Shown here piece by piece: positions 21,386-30,694 of a stretch of DNA of 64,000 bases (position 1 is its first letter; every line of letters begins with the position of its first letter). Under the pieces are notes generated by a model that saw only the letters and a program-made list of their open reading frames with translations, was not told the DNA's origin and searched no databases. Source of the DNA: Pectinophora gossypiella (lineage: Eukaryota > Arthropoda > Insecta > Lepidoptera > Gelechiidae). The position numbers and the translations under genes were made by a program. The stretch is from assembly GCF_024362695.1 (NCBI RefSeq), contig NC_065422.1, positions 12,027,534-12,091,533 on the forward strand. Reading direction: 5' to 3'.

Positions 21386-24300
21386 ATGTCAGATTATGAT
21401 TCGGCAAGCGAAGAAATAGAATTATTAGATGAAAAATCGGGGAAAATCGCTATACTAATAGAAGCAGTGCGCGCGGGGAAACGAAAATACATATACAAAT
21501 GCAAAAAGTCCGTGTTAAAGCAAATTTGTGAAGCAGAAGATATAAAATTTTCGGAATCAGATACGGTTGAAAACTTGAGGAAAATACTTAGCACATACTA
21601 TCAAGCTCAAGAACAATCGTTAGCAGTACATCAAAACAAAACAATGGCGTCAAATTACGACATTAAGGTGTTTGACGGGGACAACTGGGAGACGTTTCAA
21701 CAACAACTCGAGTGTGTTATTGTTTTCAATGATGTGCCGGCGGCAAAGATGGTTCCATTGCTAATTACAAAGTTATCACCAAAAGTTTTTGAGTCATTAA
21801 CTTACTCGTGCGCGCCGGAAAAACCAATTACATTAACCTATTCTGCACTATGTGAAAAACTAAAACAAAAATACGAAAAAACACATTCACCATTGATGGA
21901 CAGAGCCGAATTTAGAGGAAGGAATCAATTACCTACAGAGACAATTGATGACTACTTATTAACATTACGAAAATTAGTGAAAGGTTGTCAATTCAAAGAT
22001 GAGGAAGACCAAATTAAGGAGAAATTTATAGAAGGAGTATACTCAAAGATGATAAAATTTGAATTATTAAAGCAAGGGGAACAATTAAAATTAGACTCAT
22101 TAATACAATTGGCAAGAACAGTGGAGTCAGCATACAAGCATGCAAATGGAGAAAAGGACATAAGTACAGTTTCATATATGAAGCCTAGGAGGAACACTCC
22201 GAAATTGAAGACCGGACACCAAAAAGACCGGAACTCACAGCCAACTAATAAGAACAAATGTTATTGTTGCGGAAAAGACAATCACATCAAGAAAGATTGT
22301 ACGTTAAGGAACAAATACTGCTCTGAATGTGGTCAAAGGGGACATATTTATAAAATGTGTCAGCAAAAAAATAATACAAATATTCTGGACGTAAAGTGTG
22401 AGGAGGAAGATGGTGAGCAGGCCCTAGATGCCGTAAAGGACCTATACACAGAGTATGAAACATTCTCCATGCACAGTGTGAGTAAAATTCCACCGTTTAT
22501 TTTAGAAATTGACTTAAATCTGGTTCATAAAGTGCCTTTTGAGGTGGATACTGGGGCAGAAGTGTCTGTAATGCCCCTCTCATTTAAAAATAAATATTTA
22601 AAGGAGTTTAAAATAGAAACATGTAAAGCGGCATTTAGAAATTTTGATCAAACAATTTCATATCCCCTAGGAATCATTCACAATATACCAGTACGGTATA
22701 ATAATGTTGAAAAGAAATTAAGTATATTCATAACGAAGGAAAGTACCCCATGTTTAATTGGACGCAACTGGCTGCATCAGTTAAATATGTGGCCACCCAA
22801 AAATATTTGTATCATAAATACTAAGACAAGTGTTCAAAATGTTTCAGAAGCACAACGATTAATAAAAGAGAGGTTCGCAGCAGTATTCACCCCGGGATGG
22901 GGGAAGTTTAATGGAGAAGCCATATCTTTGAAGCTGAAACCAGAGGCTAAACCAAAATGTCTACCGGTCCGTCGTGTCCCATATGCTTTACGCGATAAGG
23001 TAAAACAAGAAATTATACGTTTACAAGAAAATGGAAGAATAACACCGACGGAACAAACCCAGTGGGGTACACCTGTGGTTCCAATCTTAAAGCCCGATGG
23101 CTCAGTGCGATTATGTGGGGACTATAAAGTAACCTTAAACCCTCATTTAGAAATTGATCACTATCCGTTGCCACATATTGAGGATATATTTGAAACATTA
23201 AAAGATGGTGAATACTACTGCGAGCTAGATCTAAAAGAGGCCTATTTACAGGCATTATTGACTGAAGAAAGTCAAGATTATACTACTATAGTGACCGAAT
23301 TCGGAACATATAAATATAAGTACTTGCCTTACGGGGTAAATACGGGACCAGGCTCCTTCCAGCGGTTAATGAGTAACCAATTAAAAGATATTCAAAACAC
23401 AGTGGTGTTTATTGACAATATTTACATGGCAGGGAGAAATTTGCAGGACTTGTATGATACAGTGGTGCAAGTATTAACAAAACTAGAACTATGTGATTTT
23501 AAACTAAAAATAGAAAAGTGTAAGTTGTTCACAAAATACATTGATGTGTTTGGTTTTCGCATTAATAAGTATGGTATGAGTGTAATTAAATCTAATTTGA
23601 AACCATTGCTGAATGCCCCAGCACCAACAAATTTGACTATGTTAAAGTCCTTTTTGGGGAAAGTGAATTACTATTCACGTTTCTTAAACAATATGGCCAC
23701 AGCTTTGACACCCCTATATGAATGTACAAAAAGAGGAAAATTTAAGTGGACAAAAGAATGTCAATTTGCATTTGAACTGATAAAAAACAAATTAGCAAAT
23801 ACTGAAAACTTAAAACATTTTAATCCTGAGCAACCAATAATTATAACTTGTGATGCATCACAAAGTGAATTAGCAGCAATATTATCAAACCGAGATGAAA
23901 AAGGGGTAATAAAACCAGTAGCTTATGCAAGTAAAAAACTAAATAGTACGGAAATCAAATATGCTGCAATTGATAAGGAAGCTATGGCTATAGTGTTTGG
24001 AATAACAAAGTTTTACAACTACATTTATGGGCGATCATTTGAGTTGGAGACTGATAGCTCAGCTTTGGTTAGAATATTTGGTCCAACTAAAGGTATTCCA
24101 AAAATGGCAGCTAAAAGATTGCAACATTATGCTATATTTTTGTCAGCATTCAAATACAAAATTAGGCATATTAAAACAAGCATAAATCCAGCAGATTTCC
24201 TTTCCCGAACGCCAGAGTTACTACAAGAGGATGGCTTAATGTTGCACTCTTTATGCTTAAACGGTAATGTGACAAATGTAATTCAAATACATAATTCTAA

Positions 24301-25432
24301 AATGGATCATTTAAACTGGAAAATAATCCAAAATAAAACTAAAGTTGACCAAACTTTATCAAAAGTACTTCGTTATTGTATGGATGGTTGGCCAGAAAAG
24401 AGCTTAATAACACCTGATTTACTGCCATACTATAACAGGAAAATTGAAATTAACATAGACAGAGGTTGTTTATTTTGGGGGCACAGAATTATAATTCCTG
24501 AACCAATCAGGCAGGCTGTGATGCAGAGTTTACATGAGTCACACTTTGGAATTGTTCGTATGAAAGAATTGGCTCGATCATATTTTTGGTGGCCAAATTT
24601 AGATTCACAGATAGAAAATGTAACTAAATCATGCCTAATATGTTTGACAAATTTTAAAAATCCGCCTAAGTTAGAAAAACCATGGCCAGTACCGCCATCT
24701 CCTTGGTATAGACTGCATGCAGATTTCTTAGGTCCATTTTACAAAAAGATGTATTTAGTTGTTGTAGATAGTTACACTAAATGGCCCGAAGTATTTGAAA
24801 TGGGAAACATGACCGCAACAAAAACTATTGATATACTTGAAACTTTATTTTCTAGATATGGATATCCAGTACATTTAGTAACGGATAATCAAACAACATT
24901 TGCAGGTTTAGAGTTTGCGACGTATTGTGAAAAAAATAACATAAAACATACATTTACCCCACCATATCACCCAGCAACAAATGGTGCCGCGGAAAGATTT
25001 GTAGAAACTTTTAAAACAACAGTTACAAAAATAAAGGAAACTGGAACTGCAGTAGGTACAGCAATACAGTTATTTTTGTTCGATTACCGTAGCACACCAC
25101 AAAGAACAACAGGAATTTCACCAGCTCGTTTGATGCTGGGGAGGGAGTTGAGAAACAGATTTAGTATCCTTAGACCGCCGCCTCTAGTAGATAGTTTGAT
25201 AGATAAACAAACACAAAAAGGGGAAGGGAGGAGAGACGGATATTTTATAGTTGGACAAAAGGTCATGGTTCGGGATTATAGAAAAGGATGTAAACCTTGG
25301 ATTTTGGGAATTATTATAGCCGAATCTGTTCCTGGTTTAACTTATAAAGTAGACGTTCTAGGAATGACTTGGAAACGACATGTAAATCAAATGTTATCTT
25401 GTAATGAATCCATTGAAGAATCGACAACTTAG
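21386..25432 (+). CDS. Gag-Pol polyprotein, Mag-like; reverse-transcriptase active site altered
   Basis: Uninterrupted 1348-residue frame from a true ATG. Gag comes first and ends in two CCHC zinc knuckles, CYCCGKDNHIKKDC (from residue 292) and CSECGQRGHIYKMC. The aspartic protease has DTGA at residue 388. In the reverse transcriptase the first catalytic Asp is in ELDLKEAY (residue 615). The second motif reads FIDN at residues 676-678 (codon AAT at 23417) where the family has two Asp residues, so polymerase activity is doubtful. RNase H follows (CDASQ, DKEAMAI, ETDSSAL, NPADFLSR). Integrase has an HHCC finger (HESHFG ... CLIC) and the triad D1113, D1167, E1203 with 35 residues between the last two. 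The frame ends about 240 bp before the 3' LTR. Confidence 0.92.
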   Translation: MSDYDSASEEIELLDEKSGKIAILIEAVRAGKRKYIYKCKKSVLKQICEAEDIKFSESDTVENLRKILSTYYQAQEQSLAVHQNKTMASNYDIKVFDGDNWETFQQQLECVIVFNDVPAAKMVPLLITKLSPKVFESLTYSCAPEKPITLTYSALCEKLKQKYEKTHSPLMDRAEFRGRNQLPTETIDDYLLTLRKLVKGCQFKDEEDQIKEKFIEGVYSKMIKFELLKQGEQLKLDSLIQLARTVESAYKHANGEKDISTVSYMKPRRNTPKLKTGHQKDRNSQPTNKNKCYCCGKDNHIKKDCTLRNKYCSECGQRGHIYKMCQQKNNTNILDVKCEEEDGEQALDAVKDLYTEYETFSMHSVSKIPPFILEIDLNLVHKVPFEVDTGAEVSVMPLSFKNKYLKEFKIETCKAAFRNFDQTISYPLGIIHNIPVRYNNVEKKLSIFITKESTPCLIGRNWLHQLNMWPPKNICIINTKTSVQNVSEAQRLIKERFAAVFTPGWGKFNGEAISLKLKPEAKPKCLPVRRVPYALRDKVKQEIIRLQENGRITPTEQTQWGTPVVPILKPDGSVRLCGDYKVTLNPHLEIDHYPLPHIEDIFETLKDGEYYCELDLKEAYLQALLTEESQDYTTIVTEFGTYKYKYLPYGVNTGPGSFQRLMSNQLKDIQNTVVFIDNIYMAGRNLQDLYDTVVQVLTKLELCDFKLKIEKCKLFTKYIDVFGFRINKYGMSVIKSNLKPLLNAPAPTNLTMLKSFLGKVNYYSRFLNNMATALTPLYECTKRGKFKWTKECQFAFELIKNKLANTENLKHFNPEQPIIITCDASQSELAAILSNRDEKGVIKPVAYASKKLNSTEIKYAAIDKEAMAIVFGITKFYNYIYGRSFELETDSSALVRIFGPTKGIPKMAAKRLQHYAIFLSAFKYKIRHIKTSINPADFLSRTPELLQEDGLMLHSLCLNGNVTNVIQIHNSKMDHLNWKIIQNKTKVDQTLSKVLRYCMDGWPEKSLITPDLLPYYNRKIEINIDRGCLFWGHRIIIPEPIRQAVMQSLHESHFGIVRMKELARSYFWWPNLDSQIENVTKSCLICLTNFKNPPKLEKPWPVPPSPWYRLHADFLGPFYKKMYLVVVDSYTKWPEVFEMGNMTATKTIDILETLFSRYGYPVHLVTDNQTTFAGLEFATYCEKNNIKHTFTPPYHPATNGAAERFVETFKTTVTKIKETGTAVGTAIQLFLFDYRSTPQRTTGISPARLMLGRELRNRFSILRPPPLVDSLIDKQTQKGEGRRDGYFIVGQKVMVRDYRKGCKPWILGIIIAESVPGLTYKVDVLGMTWKRHVNQMLSCNESIEESTT

Positions 25433-25658
25433 TATAGATATCGCAGGACTTAAATGTGTTTGAATAAACGACGCCAAGATATCTGTACCAGGTCACAGTC
25501 AAGGATTCGACTGGTAGTTTAATTCTTGTTTAACTTTATTTTATTAGTTGTACCTAATATAGTTGTTACTATTATTGTTGTGTAACACTTAATATCTAAT
25601 ATAGTTAAGGTATTCAGTAAGTGACAGTCTAGGCTGTGTTTATACGAGGTTAGGTTAG

Positions 25659-25674
25659 AATAAGTTGGGGAGAA
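25659..25674 (+). promoter_or_regulatory. Putative polypurine tract, Mag-like element
   Basis: GTTGGGGAGAA directly abuts the 3' LTR at 25675; purine-rich as expected for plus-strand priming. Confidence 0.6.
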
Positions 25675-25797
25675 TGTTGCATATCGGTTTCTGCGTGATA
25701 TGGAACGCTCTCTTCTTGATAATATTAAGTGAGTGTCTGGATCTTGCTGCCCAATAAATGGATAGTAAAATACTATTACTTGTTTCAATATACAACA
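25675..25797 (+). repeat. 3' LTR, Mag-like element
   Basis: No difference from 20995-21117 seen by eye. It is followed by the TSD TTGGC and the rest of the interrupted hairpin unit. Confidence 0.92.
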
Positions 25798-25995
25798 TTG
25801 GCAATAGTTCGCAAACCCTTCTTTCTCACGAACTATTGCAAAGCAATTGAGTGTGAACCTTCTTTCTCACACTTGTAACTATCGTATACAAACCCTTCCT
25901 TCTTATATACGATAATTAAAATAATTGTGAACCCTCCTCACAAAATTGAAAGTCACCTTAACTAAATAGCTATGAGCCCTCCTTCTCAAGCTATT

Positions 25996-26165
25996 ACTAA
26001 ATACACATCTTACAGTTTCATCCAACAAACAGTACCTCTACTTACTTTCTTTTGATTGTATATAATAATGACACAATCAGTCATCTTCATCACTACTTTC
26101 TTTATCATCATTAACGTGAATCCAGGGTGACATTCGATTTGTTAAATGAAGTAGTCATCAATCCC
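25996..26165. other. Non-coding interior of the minus-strand Gypsy element
   Basis: AT-rich; no further hairpins with the shared loop. Confidence 0.4.
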
Positions 26166-26236
26166 AACAAATTCAAACTCAAAAATATGTTTATTCAGTA
26201 GGTAACATTGTTACACTTTGAATCGTCAATTTTTAC
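26166..26236 (+). repeat. Repeat F fragment at the integrase end
   Basis: CAAATTCAAACTCAAAAATA, TTTATTCAGTAGGTAACATT and GAATCGTCAATTTTTACAT match repeat F. It supplies the stop and the last residues of the integrase remnant on the minus strand, so it inserted into, or recombined with, the element. Confidence 0.6.
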
Positions 26237-26706
26237 ATCTTTAAGGGATTCCCGAACTGACAATAAAGTATAATTTTGCGTTTCGCATACTATTTCGTTC
26301 AACATAGGATTAATTTCCGCATCCATCTGAAGTCCAAACATTACCTCAGTCCGTCCCGTTGTTTTCCGACGGGTGTTGTTCATGCCCCATTGGACTCTAC
26401 CTATCTTGTCATCCCAGACGTTCTTGTCAAAATTAAGATTTTGCGCAGTTAACGACCCTAACATCGTGCGATTACACTGCTCTACTTGTCCATTGGACCT
26501 AGGACTTGCAACTGCGTTCAACACGTGTCTAATACCTTTATCCGAGCAAAACGGTTGAACACGTACGATGTGAAGCAAGTACCGCGGTCGCTAATAATTC
26601 GATCTGGGTTTCTGAATGTATAGAAAATATCTTCTAATTCTCGTGTTGTTGTAACTGTTTTTGGTATTTCTGACTGGCCTGATAAATATAAATTTCGTAA
26701 AGGCAT
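26195..26706 (-). pseudogene. Integrase remnant, minus-strand Gypsy element
   Basis: Two overlapping frames. The first (26706-26518) has RIISDRGTCFTSYVF, the second catalytic Asp region. The second (26578-26195) has GIRHVLNAVASPRSNGQVEQ, with the catalytic Glu, followed by NRTMLGSL and the C-terminal part. They are joined by a frame change near 26550. The first catalytic Asp and the zinc finger were not found in an open frame. The end is replaced by repeat F. Confidence 0.75.
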
Positions 26707-26928
26707 CTACGACTACCAATAGGTAAGAGTTTTCCTCTCTTTGATCGCACAAAAAGGTCCAAGGTGATTGATGTACAGGGTGTGAAAAGGCACCTCGACT
26801 TTTCGTTTACGTGGAATAGGCCCTCATTTGAATTAGTTTTCTGTTATGTACTTTAACCCATCTGCATCAATATCAGTGGTAAGAAATTCCCGAATGCGAC
26901 CCAGTTCACTATCACCTAATTGAAGAGT

Positions 26929-27486
26929 CTACAACCTGTCCCCCTCATTGATTGACATAACCGTCGGGTAAAGACCAGCGTCAATTTCCATTGAACTAAG
27001 ATCCTCAATTGGGTTCCGAAATAGAAGGTCCACGTGCGACATTTTCGTGCCAGCACGATATTCAAAAAGCAAAAACAGCCACCAGCGGGCAATACGTCTA
27101 ACCAAATCGCGTTTTGGAAAGCATGGAGCGCAACGCACTACAATCGGTCATGATTTTGAAATTCTGACCCAGAAGATAAACCCGAAACTTTTGAGCGAAC
27201 TTACTACCTATAGCAAGAGTCTCAAGTTTATAAACCTTTTCTCTTCTGGAGATGTCTGGCGACTATAGTACGCTACGGGATGGTAGGTGTCGTTTCCATT
27301 ACGTCGCTGCATCAATATTCCACTGACGCCCACTTCACTGGCGTCAGTGTGCAACTGTGTTTCGGCGGTCGGGTCGTAAATGGCTAAGATTGGCCTATCT
27401 ATCAGACTACTCTTGAGATCAACAAATGCGGCTTCTTGTTCCTCAGTCCAACACCATTCCACATCCTTCTTGAGCAACTTATTCAA
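26929..27486 (-). pseudogene. RNase H remnant, minus-strand Gypsy element
   Basis: The frame 27486-27208 gives WCWTEEQEAAFVDLKSSL, then LHTDASEVGVSGILMQ (first catalytic Asp) and HPVAYYSRQTSPEEK. A second frame (27138-26929) gives RWWLFLLFEYRAGTKMSHVD, the end of the RNase H/connection region, where HVDALSR is usual. Frame changes separate them. Confidence 0.75.
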
Positions 27487-27737
27487 CGGATGTGATAAAG
27501 ACGCGTAACTCCTTATAAATTTTCCGAAAATATCCTACTAGTCCCAGAAATTGGCGGACGGAATGTGGACTGGTGGGACGAGGAACATCAAACACTGACT
27601 GTGTCTTTTTGTCAGCCGGCCGCACCCCAGCAGCGCTAATATCATAACCCAAATAGTTAATAATTCTGCTGTAAGAAATTACATTTTGCCAAATTCAGAG
27701 TTAGGCTTGCCTTTTCTATCAACTGTAAAGCCCTTTC

Positions 27738-28379
27738 TTACCTATCCAAACACTCTTCTACATCCTTTTCGTAAGTTAATACGTCATCGATGTAAGCAGT
27801 AGCTTCTGAGAACCTAGCGGAAACCAATACCTTATTCATCAGCCTTTGAAATACAGCTGGTTCGTTAGCCAACCCAAACGGCATACGATTAAATTCATAT
27901 TGGTCGTCTGGGGTGATAAAGGAAGTTAAGGGTTTCGATTCTTCTGCAATAGGCACCTGGTAGTATCCAGATGCCAGATCCAAAGTTATAAAGTAGGCCT
28001 GCCCCACTAATCGAGCAATCTCGTCTTCAATCACTGCCATCAGGTACCTTATCTTAACTGTCATTGAATTCAGAAACCTATAATCAACACAGAGCCTTTG
28101 TTTACCGTCCTTCTTACGAACCAACATAATTGGACTCGCATATTCCGATACAATTTCTCGTACAATCCCCGCATTCATCATCTCACCAACCATTTCTCTT
28201 ACTTGTTGTCGTTCCTTGTGCGACAATATGTAAGGCCGGTAAACCACAGGACGCTCAATATTCAATTCAATTTTCATTTCAGTCATATTTGTACATCCCA
28301 ACTCCTCTAATGATTGCGCGTAGCAATGCTTGTATTCGTTCAAAATGTTAAAATAGACGTCGTTTATGTGGCTCTTCAA
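27738..28379 (-). pseudogene. Reverse transcriptase remnant, minus-strand Gypsy element
   Basis: The 213-residue open segment carries the Gypsy RT motifs: SPIMLVRKKDGKQRLCVDYR, ITLDLASGYYQVPI (first Asp), FNRMPFGLANEPAVFQRLM and AYIDDVL with both active-site Asp residues (plus near 27783-27788). It begins and ends in frame breaks, so the domain is cut off from protease upstream and RNase H downstream. Confidence 0.85.
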
Positions 28380-28635
28380 GCGTTTTTGCTAAAGTTAACA
28401 TCTTTAGGCTCTATACCTAAATGCTCGCCAACGAGGTCTGTGGGTGATGTACAAATATGATTGACAATCTGAACTCTATTTCATCTACCTATAATATCAC
28501 CTTCATCAATATAACAAAAGCTGACAATGGGGTAATATGAACAAAGAGCTGACCTTCCTCTACTTTGTATAACCCGCCGGCTATCGTGAATTCTCGGTTT
28601 GGCTTCCCCACGACTCTTCCGCTAAGCCTAACATA

Positions 28636-29192
28636 TCAATTAATCACAACATCAGTACGAGCTCTGATAATCGCCTCTCCACTCAATCTTGCGCATGAAG
28701 CGGAGACGACCTTTACACTCGCAGTATCACCACTACCACCGTTAGCAAAAGGGAATTCATCATCATAATAAAACCTCAATTCGTTGGCATTCTTGAATAC
28801 CAGCACCTGCTTCTGTTCGGTGAAGGGCTGTCCTACTAATATCGGACAATTGAGCAGATTACTGTCAACCACGTGACACAAAACATCCGCACTAACACCG
28901 TCGATGCATAAATTAACCTGTGTCCTGCCCATGGACAAAATAAAATTACTACCAAAACTTTTAATGGAGTCGGGGGTTGATCACAAGTCTACCCCAAAAT
29001 CAGTGTCGTTGTTTGTTTTATGAGCGAAACTTCGCTACCAAAATCTATAAACGATATCATAGAGGTGTCATTTACCCTAACTGTATTGAAATATTTTGAG
29101 CCCGACTTAGAGGTAAGTATGCGCATGATTTTAGGAATGTTACCTAGATTATCACGGTTTTCAAAAAAAAAAGGGACTCTGCAAGTTTCCAT
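28636..29192 (-). pseudogene. Protease-region remnant, minus-strand Gypsy element
   Basis: The frame 29192-28989 contains SFIDFGSEVSLI, which aligns with the retroviral-type aspartic protease site, but with Phe where Thr or Ser is expected after the catalytic Asp (plus about 29038-29053). A second frame (28938-28636) gives NLLNCPILVGQPFTEQK, like the C-terminal half of the same domain. The frame is broken between them. Confidence 0.65.
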
Positions 29193-29199
29193 TTTATGA

Positions 29200-30010
29200 C
29201 CGAACCTACGACATCCTGTACATTGGACCAGAGGTTTGGGGCATTTAAGATACGGGTAACCTTTTTCCCTACAGTTAAAACAAAATAATTTGTAACTTGA
29301 ATTTTTTTTGAAGTCTTAACTGATTTATCCCTATTGTCATTATTACTTCCCGCTGTGGATTCAGTCGACTACTTTGTTTTATTAAAATGAAAGCGATCGG
29401 GCGGCGGTTGGTTCTCCTTATTACTCATCAGAAAATGGAGTTGATCAGGCTGCGTACATCGTAACGCTTATCGCTGGATCTAATTGTCTTGTCACTTAAT
29501 CCGTGGATAATGCAGTCCACGGCTCGTTTCCCTTCGATGTCACACCGGTTCACGATAGCTAATTCTTCATAATAATAAACCTCTAGCGGTTCACCAAACC
29601 TACTCTTTCGCCTAAGCGTATCCTCCAGGGATTGGCCATAATCATGTTCAAAAGGAAATGCGTCTAACCACTATAGCTGCCATTCTGCCCAGCTGTACAC
29701 AATAGAATTGAAGCTTTCATACCAAACTTTGGCCAACCCCTGCAGTTTCTGCATTGCGAAGTGGATAACGGTTGTTCTCATCCCATCCGTAAACAGTGGC
29801 ACACTCATTAACTTCCTTTAACCAAGTATCAATCTTTTGACTTTTCGATGAGGGTCCAAATTCGGGTAACATGGTTCATAATACTACTGGAAGGATGTGA
29901 TGTGGCGACTGCTGTCGGATTAGGTTAAGATCTTAAGTTAACTAATGATTCAACAATATTAAGAACATCTTTAGATGAAAATGTAGGGCTATCTGACCTT
30001 TCTATTCCCT
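29200..30010 (-). pseudogene. Gag remnant with zinc knuckles
   Basis: On the minus strand near 29180-29290 two knuckle-like runs occur: CFNCREKGYPYLKC (His replaced by Tyr) and CTGCRRFGHKMETC (intact CCHC). Upstream sequence to 30010 is gag-like by position only and is interrupted by stops. Confidence 0.6.
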
Positions 30011-30513
30011 TAGCTGCCGACGAACGTCGCACCTCCTGCCCTTCGCCGCGACGTCGTTGGCTGTGTCGCTCGTTGTGCCGACGCGTGAAGCGACGTCTCT
30101 CTCCGGCTGCACTCCCGGCTCTCTCTCCGGCTGCGCTCCCGGCTTGTATCGGCTCGGCTCGGCTGCGCTCCCGGCTTGTATCGGCTCGGCTCGGCTCGGC
30201 TCGGCTCGGCTCGGCTCGGCTCGGCTCGGCTCGGCTCGGCTCGGCTCGGCTCGGCTCGGCTCGGCTCGGCTCGGCTCGGCTCGTCTCGGCTCGTTTCGGC
30301 TCGTCTCGGCTCGTCTCGGCTCGGCTCGGCTCGTCTCGGCTCGTCTCGGCTCATCTCGGCTCGTCTCGGCTCGTCTCGGCTCGGCTCGGCTCGGCTCGTC
30401 TCGGCTCGTCTCGGCTCGTCTCGGCTCGGCTCGGCTCGGCTCGGCTCGGCTCGGCTCGGCTCGTCTCGGCTCGTCAGTCGTCTTCGTGGAACGATCTCGT
30501 CTTCAAGAGGCAT
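30010..30513 (-). pseudogene. Gag N-terminal region expanded by a pentanucleotide repeat
   Basis: The minus-strand frame starts MPLEDEIVPRR at 30513 and is then almost wholly Arg-Ala-Glu-Pro-Ser-like repeats to about 30130, followed by SRRRAGGATFVGS and a stop. A 5-nt unit returns to the same frame after 15 nt, so any frame through it codes for a pentapeptide repeat without stops. The plus-strand frames seen here are reflections of the same repeat. Confidence 0.6.
30130..30476. repeat. Pentanucleotide array (CGGCT)n with CGTCT variants
   Basis: An almost continuous TCGGC array, with TCGTC variants in the second half and a short duplicated lead (GCTGCGCTCCCGGCTTGTAT, twice). Confidence 0.9.
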
Positions 30514-30694
30514 AATCTGGAACTCGAAAACATTGGAACATGTAAATATTCTTCAGATAACCCTATATGTATATATTTATACAGATATATTTCCAAAGTA
30601 AAATATCTCAAAAACGGTGTATCCTGATTAACACATATGGATACGATCCCACTTCTGAAATGTAATAAGACCACGGTAACATGATCATTAACTA

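Larger units (their letters stand above)
20995..25797 (+). mobile_element. Mag-like Gypsy LTR retrotransposon
   Basis: The 4803-bp element has two 123-bp LTRs (20995-21117 and 25675-25797) that look identical, TG...CA ends and the TSD TTGGC (20990-20994 and 25798-25802). A primer-binding site begins one base after the LTR, a purine stretch precedes the 3' LTR, and one gag-pol frame spans the interior. A 5' leader of about 270 bp includes a long A run (about 21327-21348). The very short LTRs, the serine-type primer site and the integrase resemble the Mag lineage described from silkworm (family knowledge). There is no env-like frame. Confidence 0.9.
20665..25995 (-). repeat. Hairpin array with a conserved loop, split by the Mag-like insertion
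   Basis: The array occupies 20665-20989 and 25798-25995. A 148-149 bp unit occurs about three times (starts 20665, 20813, 20962; the third continues after the Mag element). Each unit has three hairpins: stem CAATAGTTCG/CGAACTATTG (20694-20730), stem AGTGTGA/TCACACT (20742-20765), and stem TAATTATCGTATA with its complement (20768-20809). Two more follow: TTGTGA/TCACAA (25925-25943) and AATAGCT/AGCTATT (25965-25995). Stem sequences differ but the loops share a pyrimidine core such as CAAACCCTTCCTTCTCA. In the element's sense RNA (minus strand) the loop is purine-rich, GAGAAGGAAGGG-like. The array lies between the integrase remnant and the 3' LTR. Confidence 0.8.

Noticed and set aside
30057..30627. 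Long plus-strand ORFs full of ARLGS repeats
   Set aside because: They are translations of the CGGCT pentanucleotide array, which has no stops in any frame; the only frame with element context is on the minus strand.
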